From a virus, in IMG/VR virus record IMGVR_UViG_3300042691_000922, positions 1 through 21,374 of that record: 21,374 bases of DNA; one strand, written 5' to 3'. The stretch's first letter is position 1; each line of letters starts with the position of its first letter. The position numbers and the translations under genes were made by a program. Below are positions 14,081 to 20,557 of the stretch, piece after piece. The notes below the pieces were generated by a model, which was not told the DNA's origin, searched no databases, and saw only the letters and a list, made by a program, of their open reading frames with translations.

Positions 14081-15418
14081 ATGGGCGTCCAAGTAGCCAA
14101 TAATGCTTTTAGTACGCTCTTCAGCGCGTTAACCTCTGTAGCCACAACCATGACCGTGGCTTCTGGTCATGGAGCTAGGTTTCCATCTGCGTCTGTTGCT
14201 TCCGGTAATTACTTTTATGTTACTCTTATCAAGTCCAGCGGCGTTACCGAGATTGTAAAAGTTACTGATAGATCGACTGACGTATTCACAATCGTTCGTA
14301 GTCAAGATGGTACGACAGCAACTACGTTTACTGCAGGTGACAGAGTAGAACTCCGCCCAGTGGCTGCACTATTTAACGAACTACCAAACCGGCTTCTTAT
14401 CACTGCGGACTATACAGACCTGTCTGTAACAAATGGTAAGCTGGATAATATCGTTAGTGCAATCGGTCCAGTCGGTGGTTTAGGTAAGTTCCTCACAGCC
14501 ACTATAAATTCTAAAGGTAGAATCACAGCACTCACCGAGACAAACGGTATCGTCCAGACAGATACTTTTGCGTTCACAACTTCAGGCGCTACCCAGACTT
14601 GGACTAAACCCACAAGTGCCGGGTCTCTTATACGTATCCAATGCTGGGGCGGCGGTGGCGGCGGAGGTAGAGCAGCTTCAGGTGGAGGCGGAAGCGGCGG
14701 TGGCGGTGGTGGGTATCTTGAACGCTGGATGAGTTTGGCTGACGTGACATCAACTGTATCTGTCGTTGTAGGAGGAGGCGGAGCGGGTTCAGCAGCATCT
14801 AATACAGCCGGAACCGCCGGAGAGAATACTACATTCGGTGCTTACGTAACCGCTTACGCTGGGGGCGGCGGAGGCGGTGCTGTTGGAGGCGGCGGAGGCG
14901 GAGGCGGCGGAGAGATGTCTGCCGGAGTTAGCGGGACTTCAACTTCTCCCGGAGCTGGCGGTGCTATTGGCGGAGGGCATGGGGCGTTTAATAGTTCAGG
15001 AAGTGCTGTGGCTACTTCTACTCAACGCGGTGTTCTCAACACAGCATATACAGACTTCCCAGCAACAGCCGCAGCCGCAGTCGGTAATATTCCTTGGGGC
15101 TTTGGCAATGATGCCCGTAGCGTATTTGGAGGCGGAGGCGGAGGCGGCGGAAATGGCGGTGCTGTATCCGGTACTGAAAGTACAGGCGGCTTTGCTGTTT
15201 TTGGTGGCGGCGGAGGCGGCGGAGGGTACAACGGTTCACAAGCCAACAACGGTTCTGTTCGCGGTACTAGTCTATACGGCGGAAGCGGCGGGGACGGCGC
15301 TACAGATTCAGGTACTGGTTCCAACGGGACAACTCCTGCCGGTGGCGGGGGAGGTTCAGAACTTGGCAACGGCGGCGCTGGCGGCAACGGTCGTGTAATT
15401 GTTACAGTCTATGTATAA
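14081..15418 (+). CDS. Polyglycine-rich tail adhesin
   Basis: 445 residues. Residues 1-100 are the shared N-terminal module (VANNAFSTLFSALTSVATTM, TEIVKVTDRSTDVFTIVRSQ). Residues ~115-160 carry a fibre shaft element (GKFLTATINSKGRITALTE). From ~168, TSGATQTWTKPTSAGSLIRI and QCWGGGG open a glycine-rich domain with many runs of 5-9 Gly (residues 190-196, 201-211, 261-277, 350-360, 375-382, 421-425), ending in the strand GRVIVTVYV. This is the recognised Gly_rich_2-type pattern, and polyglycine-II packing is known from T4-like phage adhesins such as S16 gp38. It is a credible receptor-binding tip. Extreme GGN repetition invites recombination. Confidence 0.88.
   Translation: MGVQVANNAFSTLFSALTSVATTMTVASGHGARFPSASVASGNYFYVTLIKSSGVTEIVKVTDRSTDVFTIVRSQDGTTATTFTAGDRVELRPVAALFNELPNRLLITADYTDLSVTNGKLDNIVSAIGPVGGLGKFLTATINSKGRITALTETNGIVQTDTFAFTTSGATQTWTKPTSAGSLIRIQCWGGGGGGGRAASGGGGSGGGGGGYLERWMSLADVTSTVSVVVGGGGAGSAASNTAGTAGENTTFGAYVTAYAGGGGGGAVGGGGGGGGGEMSAGVSGTSTSPGAGGAIGGGHGAFNSSGSAVATSTQRGVLNTAYTDFPATAAAAVGNIPWGFGNDARSVFGGGGGGGGNGGAVSGTESTGGFAVFGGGGGGGGYNGSQANNGSVRGTSLYGGSGGDGATDSGTGSNGTTPAGGGGGSELGNGGAGGNGRVIVTVYV
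14639..15415 (+). repeat. GGN-repeat (polyglycine-coding) region
   Basis: This stretch is dominated by GGC/GGA/GGT codons. An exact 21-bp direct repeat occurs at 14891-14911 and 15131-15151, 240 bp apart and therefore in frame. A related G-rich tract lies around 15204-15226. Confidence 0.85.
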
Positions 15419-15422
15419 GGAG
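15417..15422 (+). promoter_or_regulatory. Ribosome binding site with several candidate starts
   Basis: AAGGAG overlaps the previous stop. ATG 15423, ATG 15426 and GTG 15429 are all in frame, at 0, 3 and 6 bases distance. The GTG has the best spacing. Confidence 0.55.
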
Positions 15423-15428
15423 ATGATG

Positions 15429-15608
15429 GTGGCTACCTCAGCAGAAATTGAAAAGCAGCTCCTTACACATGAAGCGGTCTGTGCAGAACGTTACAATACG
15501 TTTATAACGCGTGTGGATAGGTTAGAGAAGATCATGCTTAACGCAGCCGCAGCATTGATCCTAGGTATGGCTGGCATACTCGCTACTATAATTATGAAAG
15601 GGGTTTGA
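15429..15608 (+). CDS. XhlA/holin-associated-like membrane protein
   Basis: 59 residues from the GTG at 15429 (longer if ATG 15426, 15423 or 15411 is used). The N-terminal 35 residues form a charged, heptad-like helix (EIEKQLLTHEAVCAERYNTF, then ITRVDRLEKIML). A single hydrophobic segment follows (NAAAALILGMAGILATIIM) with a short KGV tail. This coil-plus-one-TM layout resembles XhlA-type lysis proteins and other small phage membrane helpers. It begins the lysis and membrane cassette. The mechanism is inferred from architecture; homology is weak. Confidence 0.65.
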   Translation: MATSAEIEKQLLTHEAVCAERYNTFITRVDRLEKIMLNAAAALILGMAGILATIIMKGV

Positions 15609-15611
15609 ACT

Positions 15612-15770
15612 ATGGCTAAGATGATCATGGAATACGGCGGTAAAGAGAAGTACTCATCTAAAGGTATGATGAAAAAGCATGAAGGCAAAGAGACGCCTAT
15701 GAAAGAGAAGATGGAATACGGTATGAAAAAAGGCGGCATGGTTAAGCCAAAGATGAAGAAGAAGATGTGA
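15612..15770 (+). CDS. 52-aa Met/Lys-rich miniprotein
   Basis: A short gene with ATG at 15612, AAAGGGG about 8 bases upstream, and a stop one base before the next ATG at 15772. It translates to MAKMIMEYGGKEKYSSKGMM, then KKHEGKETPMKEKMEYGMKK, then GGMVKPKMKKKM: 11 Met and a very high Lys content in 52 residues. An internal similarity (MEYGGKEK and MEYGMKK) is visible. The KKGGMVK-like end resembles short tails seen on other aquatic phage miniproteins. It fills the only gap in this tight cassette, so it is very probably translated. No function is assigned; RNA/DNA binding or membrane-surface contact by the basic C-terminus is possible. Confidence 0.72.
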   Translation: MAKMIMEYGGKEKYSSKGMMKKHEGKETPMKEKMEYGMKKGGMVKPKMKKKM

Positions 15771-15771
15771 T

Positions 15772-16242
15772 ATGGACCCATTCACTCTCATTGCTGGAGC
15801 TACGGCGTTGTATAACGGCATTAAAGGTGCTGTAGATTCCGGCCATGAGATGTTGGATGTTGCCGAAAAGGTTGGTAGTTTATTTGGGCGTATCGCCCAG
15901 ATCACTCAACTTACATCAGGTAAGCGAAAGAAAAAACTATTCCAATCTCAAGCTGAGTATGAAGCCGAAGCCATAAAGTTATATACGCTTAAGGCTAAAG
16001 CACAGCAGCTTCAGTTGGATACCCGCAACTTATTTGTAGGTGCATATGGCATCGCTGCGTGGACCTCTATCCAAAAAGAGGTTACCGAAATGAGGAAAGA
16101 GGCGGCTCGTCAAGCCGCAGCAGCAATGAAAGAAGCTGAGGAAAACCGCAAAGACTTGATTATGGGTCTTTGGTTAATCGGTGCAGTTATATTGTTCTCT
16201 GTATGTGTCGGTATCGGGATGGTGGTGTTTACCCAAAAATGA
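15772..16242 (+). CDS. C-terminally anchored membrane protein
   Basis: 156 residues. The N-terminus MDPFTLIAGATALYNGIKGA leads into helices with LFGRIAQITQLTSGKRKKKL. The middle has FQSQAEYEAEAIKLYTLKAK and VGAYGIAAWTSIQKEVTEMR, and residues 104-128 are strongly charged and Ala-rich (RKEAARQAAAAMKEAEENRK). The only clear TM segment is at the C-terminus (about 130-153). The family is one I recognise from aquatic phage genomes without an assigned function. It is not a classical i-spanin, because the membrane anchor is at the wrong end. It may be a virion-internal or lysis-regulating protein. The ATGA overlap couples it to the lipoprotein gene. Confidence 0.78.
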   Translation: MDPFTLIAGATALYNGIKGAVDSGHEMLDVAEKVGSLFGRIAQITQLTSGKRKKKLFQSQAEYEAEAIKLYTLKAKAQQLQLDTRNLFVGAYGIAAWTSIQKEVTEMRKEAARQAAAAMKEAEENRKDLIMGLWLIGAVILFSVCVGIGMVVFTQK

Positions 16243-16421
16243 AATACTTTCTTATCATCACGCTAATTGCTTTGGCAGGGTGCGAAGACCGCTACCGATA
16301 CCCGTGTCAAGACCCTGCTAACTGGGACAGTGCCGAGTGCAATCCACCTATCTGCACCGCATCTGGAACGTGTACTGCTGATACGTTAAAACGAAATCCA
16401 TGCGGATCGGTGGCAAGATGA
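16239..16421 (+). CDS. Small Cys-rich lipoprotein
   Basis: 60 residues. MKYFLIITLIALAGC is a compact lipoprotein signal with a lipobox (ALAG-C), so Cys15 should be lipidated and the mature protein held at the outer or inner membrane. The mature part EDRYRYPCQDPANWDSAECN continues with further Cys at 23, 34, 39, 45 and 55, an odd number, so one could pair between molecules. The frame opens upstream, but the ATG at 16239 sits in an ATGA overlap and gives the correct signal. In a lysis cassette, an outer-membrane spanin-like lipoprotein is a fair guess, but it lacks the Pro-rich Rz1 look. The RYRYPCQDP sequence is shared with other phage lipoproteins as I remember them. Confidence 0.82.
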   Translation: MKYFLIITLIALAGCEDRYRYPCQDPANWDSAECNPPICTASGTCTADTLKRNPCGSVAR

Positions 16422-16672
16422 GAATTAAAGAGGATGAACTCCACGCCCTTCTCCAGTTCGTCATTGGCATCAGCCTGTGCTTGACCTTAACTGGAACCGT
16501 CTTTGCAGTGCTCTACAGCCTGATATTTGTTGTACAGCCGATTGATGGGCAGGCTCCAAACGACCAAGAATTTTTCAAGTTAATCGCCCCAATCGCAACA
16601 TTCCTGACAGGAACACTATCTGGAATCATGCTTGGTTCCAAATCAACCGGAGGTAAAGATGGACCTACTTAA
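16418..16672 (+). CDS. Two-TM holin-like membrane protein
   Basis: 84 residues from the ATG at 16418, an ATGA overlap with the lipoprotein stop. An ATG at 16400 would add six residues inside the previous gene. TM1 spans about residues 11-39 (LLQFVIGISLCLTLTGTVFA), and TM2 about 52-74 (FFKLIAPIATFLTGTLSGIM). The loop QPIDGQAPNDQEFFK is a conserved sequence among phage membrane proteins that I recognise. Both short TM helices with little soluble domain fit a holin or pinholin-like component beside the 3-TM holin gene. It overlaps the next gene by 14 bases. No Shine-Dalgarno is evident, so coupling is likely. Confidence 0.75.
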   Translation: MRIKEDELHALLQFVIGISLCLTLTGTVFAVLYSLIFVVQPIDGQAPNDQEFFKLIAPIATFLTGTLSGIMLGSKSTGGKDGPT

Positions 16673-17186
16673 AACATTCGGGCCGCTACTCGGCTCTATT
16701 GCACCTAGTATTGCTACCGCGCTCGGCGGTCCGCTTGCTGGTATGGGTGTGAAGGCTTTATCTCAAGCGTTGCTGGGTAATGAAAATGGAACTGCGGAAG
16801 AACTCTCTGCGGCTCTATCATCGGCTTCCCCTGAGCAGCTTTCGGTAGTCAAGAAAATTGACGCCGATTTCAAAGTCAGAATGAAAAGCCTCGACATTGA
16901 TTTAGAACGCATCGCTGCTGATGATCGTGCTTCTGCCCGCGATATGCAGAAAGAAACAAAAGACTGGATTCCACGGGCTTTGGCTATCGGAGTTACAGTT
17001 GGATTTTTCTCTATTATGATTTACATACTGATCTATGGACTACCGACAACAGGGAATGAGGCATTGCTGCTACTCCTCGGCGCACTACAAACAGCTTGGG
17101 GCGGCATCATTGCTTTCTACTTCGGCTCTTCGTCCGGCTCTCAGAAGAAAGACCAGATGATTTATAACTCGACACCAAAGGAATGA
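16659..17186 (+). CDS. Holin of the 3-TM GTA-type family
   Basis: 175 residues from the ATG at 16659, with GGAGGT 5 bases before it. A TTG further upstream is open but the site clearly favours this ATG. The N-terminal part is a hydrophobic, Gly/Ala-rich helix (LLKTFGPLLGSIAPSIATAL). A charged helix follows (DDRASARDMQKETKDWIPRA), then two strong TM helices at about 105-127 and 135-156 (GVTVGFFSIMIYILIYG and LLLLLGALQTAWGGIIAFYF), ending FGSSSGSQKK. The DRASAR, D-x-x-PR and YFGSSxGS pattern is the signature of 3-TM holins (PF11351 type) found in phages and gene-transfer agents. Its job is to open the cytoplasmic membrane so the muramidase can reach the cell wall. Confidence 0.88.
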   Translation: MDLLKTFGPLLGSIAPSIATALGGPLAGMGVKALSQALLGNENGTAEELSAALSSASPEQLSVVKKIDADFKVRMKSLDIDLERIAADDRASARDMQKETKDWIPRALAIGVTVGFFSIMIYILIYGLPTTGNEALLLLLGALQTAWGGIIAFYFGSSSGSQKKDQMIYNSTPKE

Positions 17187-17188
17187 CG

Positions 17189-17788
17189 ATGGATGGTTTT
17201 AAGGGCGCTGCACTACCTATGCAGCCAGAAGATGTCGCTACCGTAGCAGCAGAGATCGGTGTTGAGGAGGCCGCTCTTCGTGCTGTCCTCTCTGTGGAGT
17301 CTGCCGGTTCTGGGTTTGACAAAGCTGGGCGTCCTAAAGCTTTGTTTGAGCGCCATCACTTCTTCAAGCACCTCAAGGCAAAACCTGTTGAGTTGGATCA
17401 GGCCGTCGCTATGGGACTTGCATACCCTAAGTGGGGGGAGAAGCCATACCCAAAGGGGTCAGACGCTGTGTATGCGGAGATTGCTGCGGCTTATGATATC
17501 GACGCGGACGCAGCACTCCTGTCAACATCTTGGGGGTTAGGCCAAGTCATGGGTTCTAACTTTAAGATGGTAGGATGCGCTTCAGTCGATCAAATGGTTA
17601 AGCAAGCTATGGATGCTGAGGTAAGCCAGTTGCGTCATATGGCGGGATTCATCAAAACATCTGGTCTTCTACCAAAAATGCAAGCACTGGATTGGGCGGG
17701 ATTTGCTAAAGGTTATAATGGTCCCGGCTATGCAAAGAACCAATATGATGTTAAGCTAGCAGCCGCCTACACTAAGTTTACGGGGTAG
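17189..17788 (+). CDS. Endolysin: N-acetylmuramidase
   Basis: 199 residues from ATG 17189 (AAGGA 6 bases before it). The ATG at 17183 overlaps the holin stop but is 0 bases from the site. It is an N-acetylmuramidase-family endolysin (PF11860 type), which cleaves peptidoglycan between MurNAc and GlcNAc. The putative catalytic Glu is E37 in LRAVLSVESAGSGF. The family markers GRPKALFERHHFFKH, SWGLGQVMGSNF and KGYNGPGYA (substrate cleft) are intact. There is no signal peptide, so export depends on the holin. A family peptidoglycan-binding N-terminal domain is absent, as is usual for compact phage forms. Confidence 0.93.
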   Translation: MDGFKGAALPMQPEDVATVAAEIGVEEAALRAVLSVESAGSGFDKAGRPKALFERHHFFKHLKAKPVELDQAVAMGLAYPKWGEKPYPKGSDAVYAEIAAAYDIDADAALLSTSWGLGQVMGSNFKMVGCASVDQMVKQAMDAEVSQLRHMAGFIKTSGLLPKMQALDWAGFAKGYNGPGYAKNQYDVKLAAAYTKFTG

Positions 17789-17792
17789 TAAA

Positions 17793-20213
17793 GTGACAGC
17801 ATTTAAAGTCAGTAAGTTTTTAGGGAAAGCACCTAGGATTAGTCCTGAGTTGCTACCAGATGCTGCTGCTCAAATTGCGTCCAATGCTAAAGTATCCTCC
17901 GGTGACTTGATTCCGTATCGCATACCAACAGTCGTAGGTAGCGTTAATAGGAACGGCAATATCAAAACTATTTACCCTATGCGGGATACGAGTGACCCTA
18001 CGATTAACCGTTGGCTGTCGTGGACTACTGATGTTGATGTTGCTATCACAACCACCCTAAATGACGAAGAACAGCGAATCTATTATACCGGTGACGGAGT
18101 TCCGAAGGTAACAAACTACGCACTGGCTGTCGATGGTAGCGGCGTATATCCAGCGGCGTACTATGATCTTGGACTCCCACTACCGACTACGATACCAGTG
18201 ACAACGGCTACATCTTATAGCTCACAGACTATTGTGTCGTATGCTAGAGACTCCGGTAATACTGCTACAATCGTCACTTCCGGTAACCATGATCTAAATA
18301 CTGGGCAGAAAGTTACCATAGCAGGGTTTACATCCGCCGTTGGTAAGTTGTTCAATATAACAAATGCCCAAGTTACTGTTATAGATGATACCACCTTTAC
18401 ATACTACAGCGTCGGCACGGCAGTAGGGACGACTTCTGAATCAGACGGAACTGCAAACCTCGCCGGTAATACAAACACACGTAACTATATCTATACGTGG
18501 GTAACGCCTTGGGGTGAAGAATCTGTACCTAGTGATCTGTCCGAGACGCTGTATGTGAAAGAAGGGCAGACTATAACTGTAACTAACCTACCAACAGCAG
18601 CCCCTGCCGGTGACAATTTCATAACTGGGTTCAGGTTGTATCGCACTATCACCTCTAGTTCAGGCACAGATTACTTCCGTGTGAGGACAGTCTGGTTCCC
18701 GCTTAGTTTGGTACAGGCATCACGTACATCCAACACTGTAACGATGAAGGTATCCGAACATCACAACCTTCTCGTTGGCGACAAGATCAAGATATCCGGG
18801 ACTACTTTTAGTACGGGTGCTGACGCAACTTTTGATGTAACTGATGTAACCGTGCAGTCTGTAGTGGATGAGTATACGTTTACCTATATCGCTGCTGGAT
18901 CAACTAAAGCTACCACAGCTTGTACCGCAGGTACTCTTTACTGGGATGTTTCGGAACCAGAGACTACCGATTCCAGATACTATGAAGGTTCCTCGTTCAC
19001 AGATGATTACGATGTGAATGGCCTGACAACCCTGTTATCATCTTTGTACTACGACGCCCCAGACGCAGATATGAAGGGGCTTATTACTGCCCAGAACAAT
19101 ATCCTAGCTGGCTTTGTCGGTAACGAGTTGTGCTTCTCTGAACCCGGGAAACCTTGGGCTTGGCCTATTAAATACCGTCTTATCTTTGATTCGCCTATTG
19201 TTGCCATATCCCCCATAGCCGGGTCTATTATCGTCCTGACAGACAACTATCCATATCTTGTCAGTGGTAGTACACCAGCTAACATGGCGTCTGCGCGTAT
19301 TGATGCTCCGTTCCCATGCACATCTAAGCGTGGAGTTGTAAACGTAGGGTATGGCGTTGTGTTCCCTACCTATGGCGGACTTGGCATCTACAACCCGTCC
19401 GCCGGTATCGATATCGTAACTAAACTTGTTTATGATTGGGAAGCATGGGGTAGTGAGTTAGATTCTACTACCATAACTGCGTCGTTCTATGCGGGTAAGT
19501 ACTTTGCATCCCATTCCGCCGGATCATTTATCTTTGAACGCGAGGATAAGGTCGGTGGGTTTTTTATCGATACCCCGATAGAGTTTTCCACTGCCTATTA
19601 TGATAGTAAGTACAACAGGTTCTACTACATCTCAGACGAGTCCGGCACGTTGTCTGAATGGGATAAACTAGGCACAGAACTCCAGCCACTTGAGTGGAAG
19701 TCTAAGGTGATCGTCACCAAGGACTATATAAACCTCGGTGCTGCGCGTGTTGTTGGCGACTACTCAACGCCAAGTGAAGATACTGAAATTATCGTTGCTA
19801 ATAATCTATTGGTCCCGACCATTAACACGGCTCTGTTCGCACTGGTTACGGAACTCGGTACATTGAATGGTCCAACAAGCGCCACCCTAACAACCTCAGG
19901 TGCTCTTAACACTATGCAGGTAAACGGTGATCCATTCTTTACACCCGATATTACTGCTGCCTATGCTCAAAACATAACGGCTAACACACCGATAAATACG
20001 ACTGCTCTTAAAGAAGTAACGGGATCGTACCCTGTGTCCTTCAGGTTGTGGGCTAATAAGCAGCTTGTCTGCAATGTCACTGTGTCTAACTCCGACATAT
20101 TCCGCCTGCCACCGGGATATCGGTCAGATACATTCGAGTTTGCTGTGACCGGTTCTGCGCGTATCAGGGCAATTCACGTTGGTGAGACACCGTTTGGCTT
20201 GAGGACGACATGA
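17793..20213 (+). CDS. Tail nozzle/hub-like protein (gp12/gp10-like)
   Basis: 806 residues, GTG start 4 bases after the endolysin stop. The N-terminal pattern FLGKAPRISPELLPDAAAQI then ASNAKVSSGDLIPYR is shared by short-tailed phage nozzle proteins, followed by NRWLSWTTDVDVAI and the characteristic QRIYYTGDGVPKVTNY. The core is beta-rich (YIYTWVTPWGEESVPSDLSE; PKPWAW-like at 452-459; VVFPTYGGLGIYNPSAG). Two inserted, mutually similar beta domains occur (residues 154-223 and 311-381). The C-terminal region ends in a beta domain (FRLPPGYRSDTFEFAVTGSA). The role is inferred: the nozzle below the adaptor rings that opens on infection. A longer tail-hub role is an alternative. Confidence 0.82.
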   Translation: MTAFKVSKFLGKAPRISPELLPDAAAQIASNAKVSSGDLIPYRIPTVVGSVNRNGNIKTIYPMRDTSDPTINRWLSWTTDVDVAITTTLNDEEQRIYYTGDGVPKVTNYALAVDGSGVYPAAYYDLGLPLPTTIPVTTATSYSSQTIVSYARDSGNTATIVTSGNHDLNTGQKVTIAGFTSAVGKLFNITNAQVTVIDDTTFTYYSVGTAVGTTSESDGTANLAGNTNTRNYIYTWVTPWGEESVPSDLSETLYVKEGQTITVTNLPTAAPAGDNFITGFRLYRTITSSSGTDYFRVRTVWFPLSLVQASRTSNTVTMKVSEHHNLLVGDKIKISGTTFSTGADATFDVTDVTVQSVVDEYTFTYIAAGSTKATTACTAGTLYWDVSEPETTDSRYYEGSSFTDDYDVNGLTTLLSSLYYDAPDADMKGLITAQNNILAGFVGNELCFSEPGKPWAWPIKYRLIFDSPIVAISPIAGSIIVLTDNYPYLVSGSTPANMASARIDAPFPCTSKRGVVNVGYGVVFPTYGGLGIYNPSAGIDIVTKLVYDWEAWGSELDSTTITASFYAGKYFASHSAGSFIFEREDKVGGFFIDTPIEFSTAYYDSKYNRFYYISDESGTLSEWDKLGTELQPLEWKSKVIVTKDYINLGAARVVGDYSTPSEDTEIIVANNLLVPTINTALFALVTELGTLNGPTSATLTTSGALNTMQVNGDPFFTPDITAAYAQNITANTPINTTALKEVTGSYPVSFRLWANKQLVCNVTVSNSDIFRLPPGYRSDTFEFAVTGSARIRAIHVGETPFGLRTT
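18252..18461 (+). repeat. Repeat domain A in the nozzle gene
   Basis: Residues 154-223 form a beta domain with SGNHDLNTGQKVTIAGF, FNITNAQVTVIDDTTFTYYS and GTTSESDGTANL. It is the counterpart of repeat B. They share NHDL/HNL, GDK/GQKV-I-G, V-T-V-x-D-x-x-TFTY and the final small-residue strand. Confidence 0.7.
18723..18935 (+). repeat. Repeat domain B in the nozzle gene
   Basis: Residues 311-381: SEHHNLLVGDKIKISG, then FDVTDVTVQSVVDEYTFTYI and ATTACTAGTL. It aligns with repeat A by order of motifs, with low identity, so the duplication is old. Confidence 0.7.
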
Positions 20214-20548
20214 CTTACGCAGCTTTACCACCAGTGCCGCAGGTCGGTGTACCGGAATGGCAGTTTCAGTTCCTCAATGGGGTGAAGCAGAATGTTGAAT
20301 TGCTTACTGGACAGCGCGGTGTTACCGGATTTGAAGCTGTTATTAGCGGGCAGGTTACTGTACAGCCGATAGGTGAACTGTCTATCCAACAGACAAGCGC
20401 ACAAGGTTCAGGCTTTACAATATCGGGGAGTGATGTACCGTCTTTAGAGGACTATGGAAAGTTGCTAACTGACGTGAATACGCTTATTGGTGACGTTGCA
20501 TATATCAAAGCGGTGCTGAACGTCTTAATCGGGCAATTACAAAACTAG
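20210..20548 (+). CDS. Small tail protein with helical C-terminus
   Basis: 112 residues, ATGA overlap with the nozzle stop. MTYAALPPVPQVGVPEWQFQ then FLNGVKQNVELLTGQRG is a motif I recognise from tail genes that follow nozzle-type proteins in aquatic phages. A short beta region follows (VTVQPIGELSIQQTSAQGS). The C-terminal ~40 residues are a helix with heptad spacing (YGKLLTDVNTLIGDVAYIKA, VLNVLIGQL), suited to trimerisation. The role is unknown; it may be a tail-tip or needle-like component that assembles on the nozzle. Confidence 0.75.
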   Translation: MTYAALPPVPQVGVPEWQFQFLNGVKQNVELLTGQRGVTGFEAVISGQVTVQPIGELSIQQTSAQGSGFTISGSDVPSLEDYGKLLTDVNTLIGDVAYIKAVLNVLIGQLQN

Positions 20549-20557
20549 GAGATAGAT

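Noticed and set aside
15022-15387. 121-residue minus-strand Pro-rich frame
   Set aside because: It is the complement of the polyglycine GGN tract, which always reads as Pro-rich on the other strand.
14877-15398. 173-residue plus-strand frame rich in Ala/Glu/Leu inside the polyglycine gene
   Set aside because: It is an out-of-frame reading of GGCGGA repeats; the adhesin frame has the family pattern.
8429-15418. Diversity-generating retroelement (template/variable repeat in fibre genes)
   Set aside because: No reverse transcriptase frame is in the window and I found no A-rich paired repeat; the polyglycine repeats are ordinary GGN.
15772-16421. Classical nested Rz/Rz1 spanin pair
   Set aside because: The lipoprotein overlaps its neighbour by only 4 bases, and the neighbour has its membrane segment at the C-terminus, not the N-terminus.
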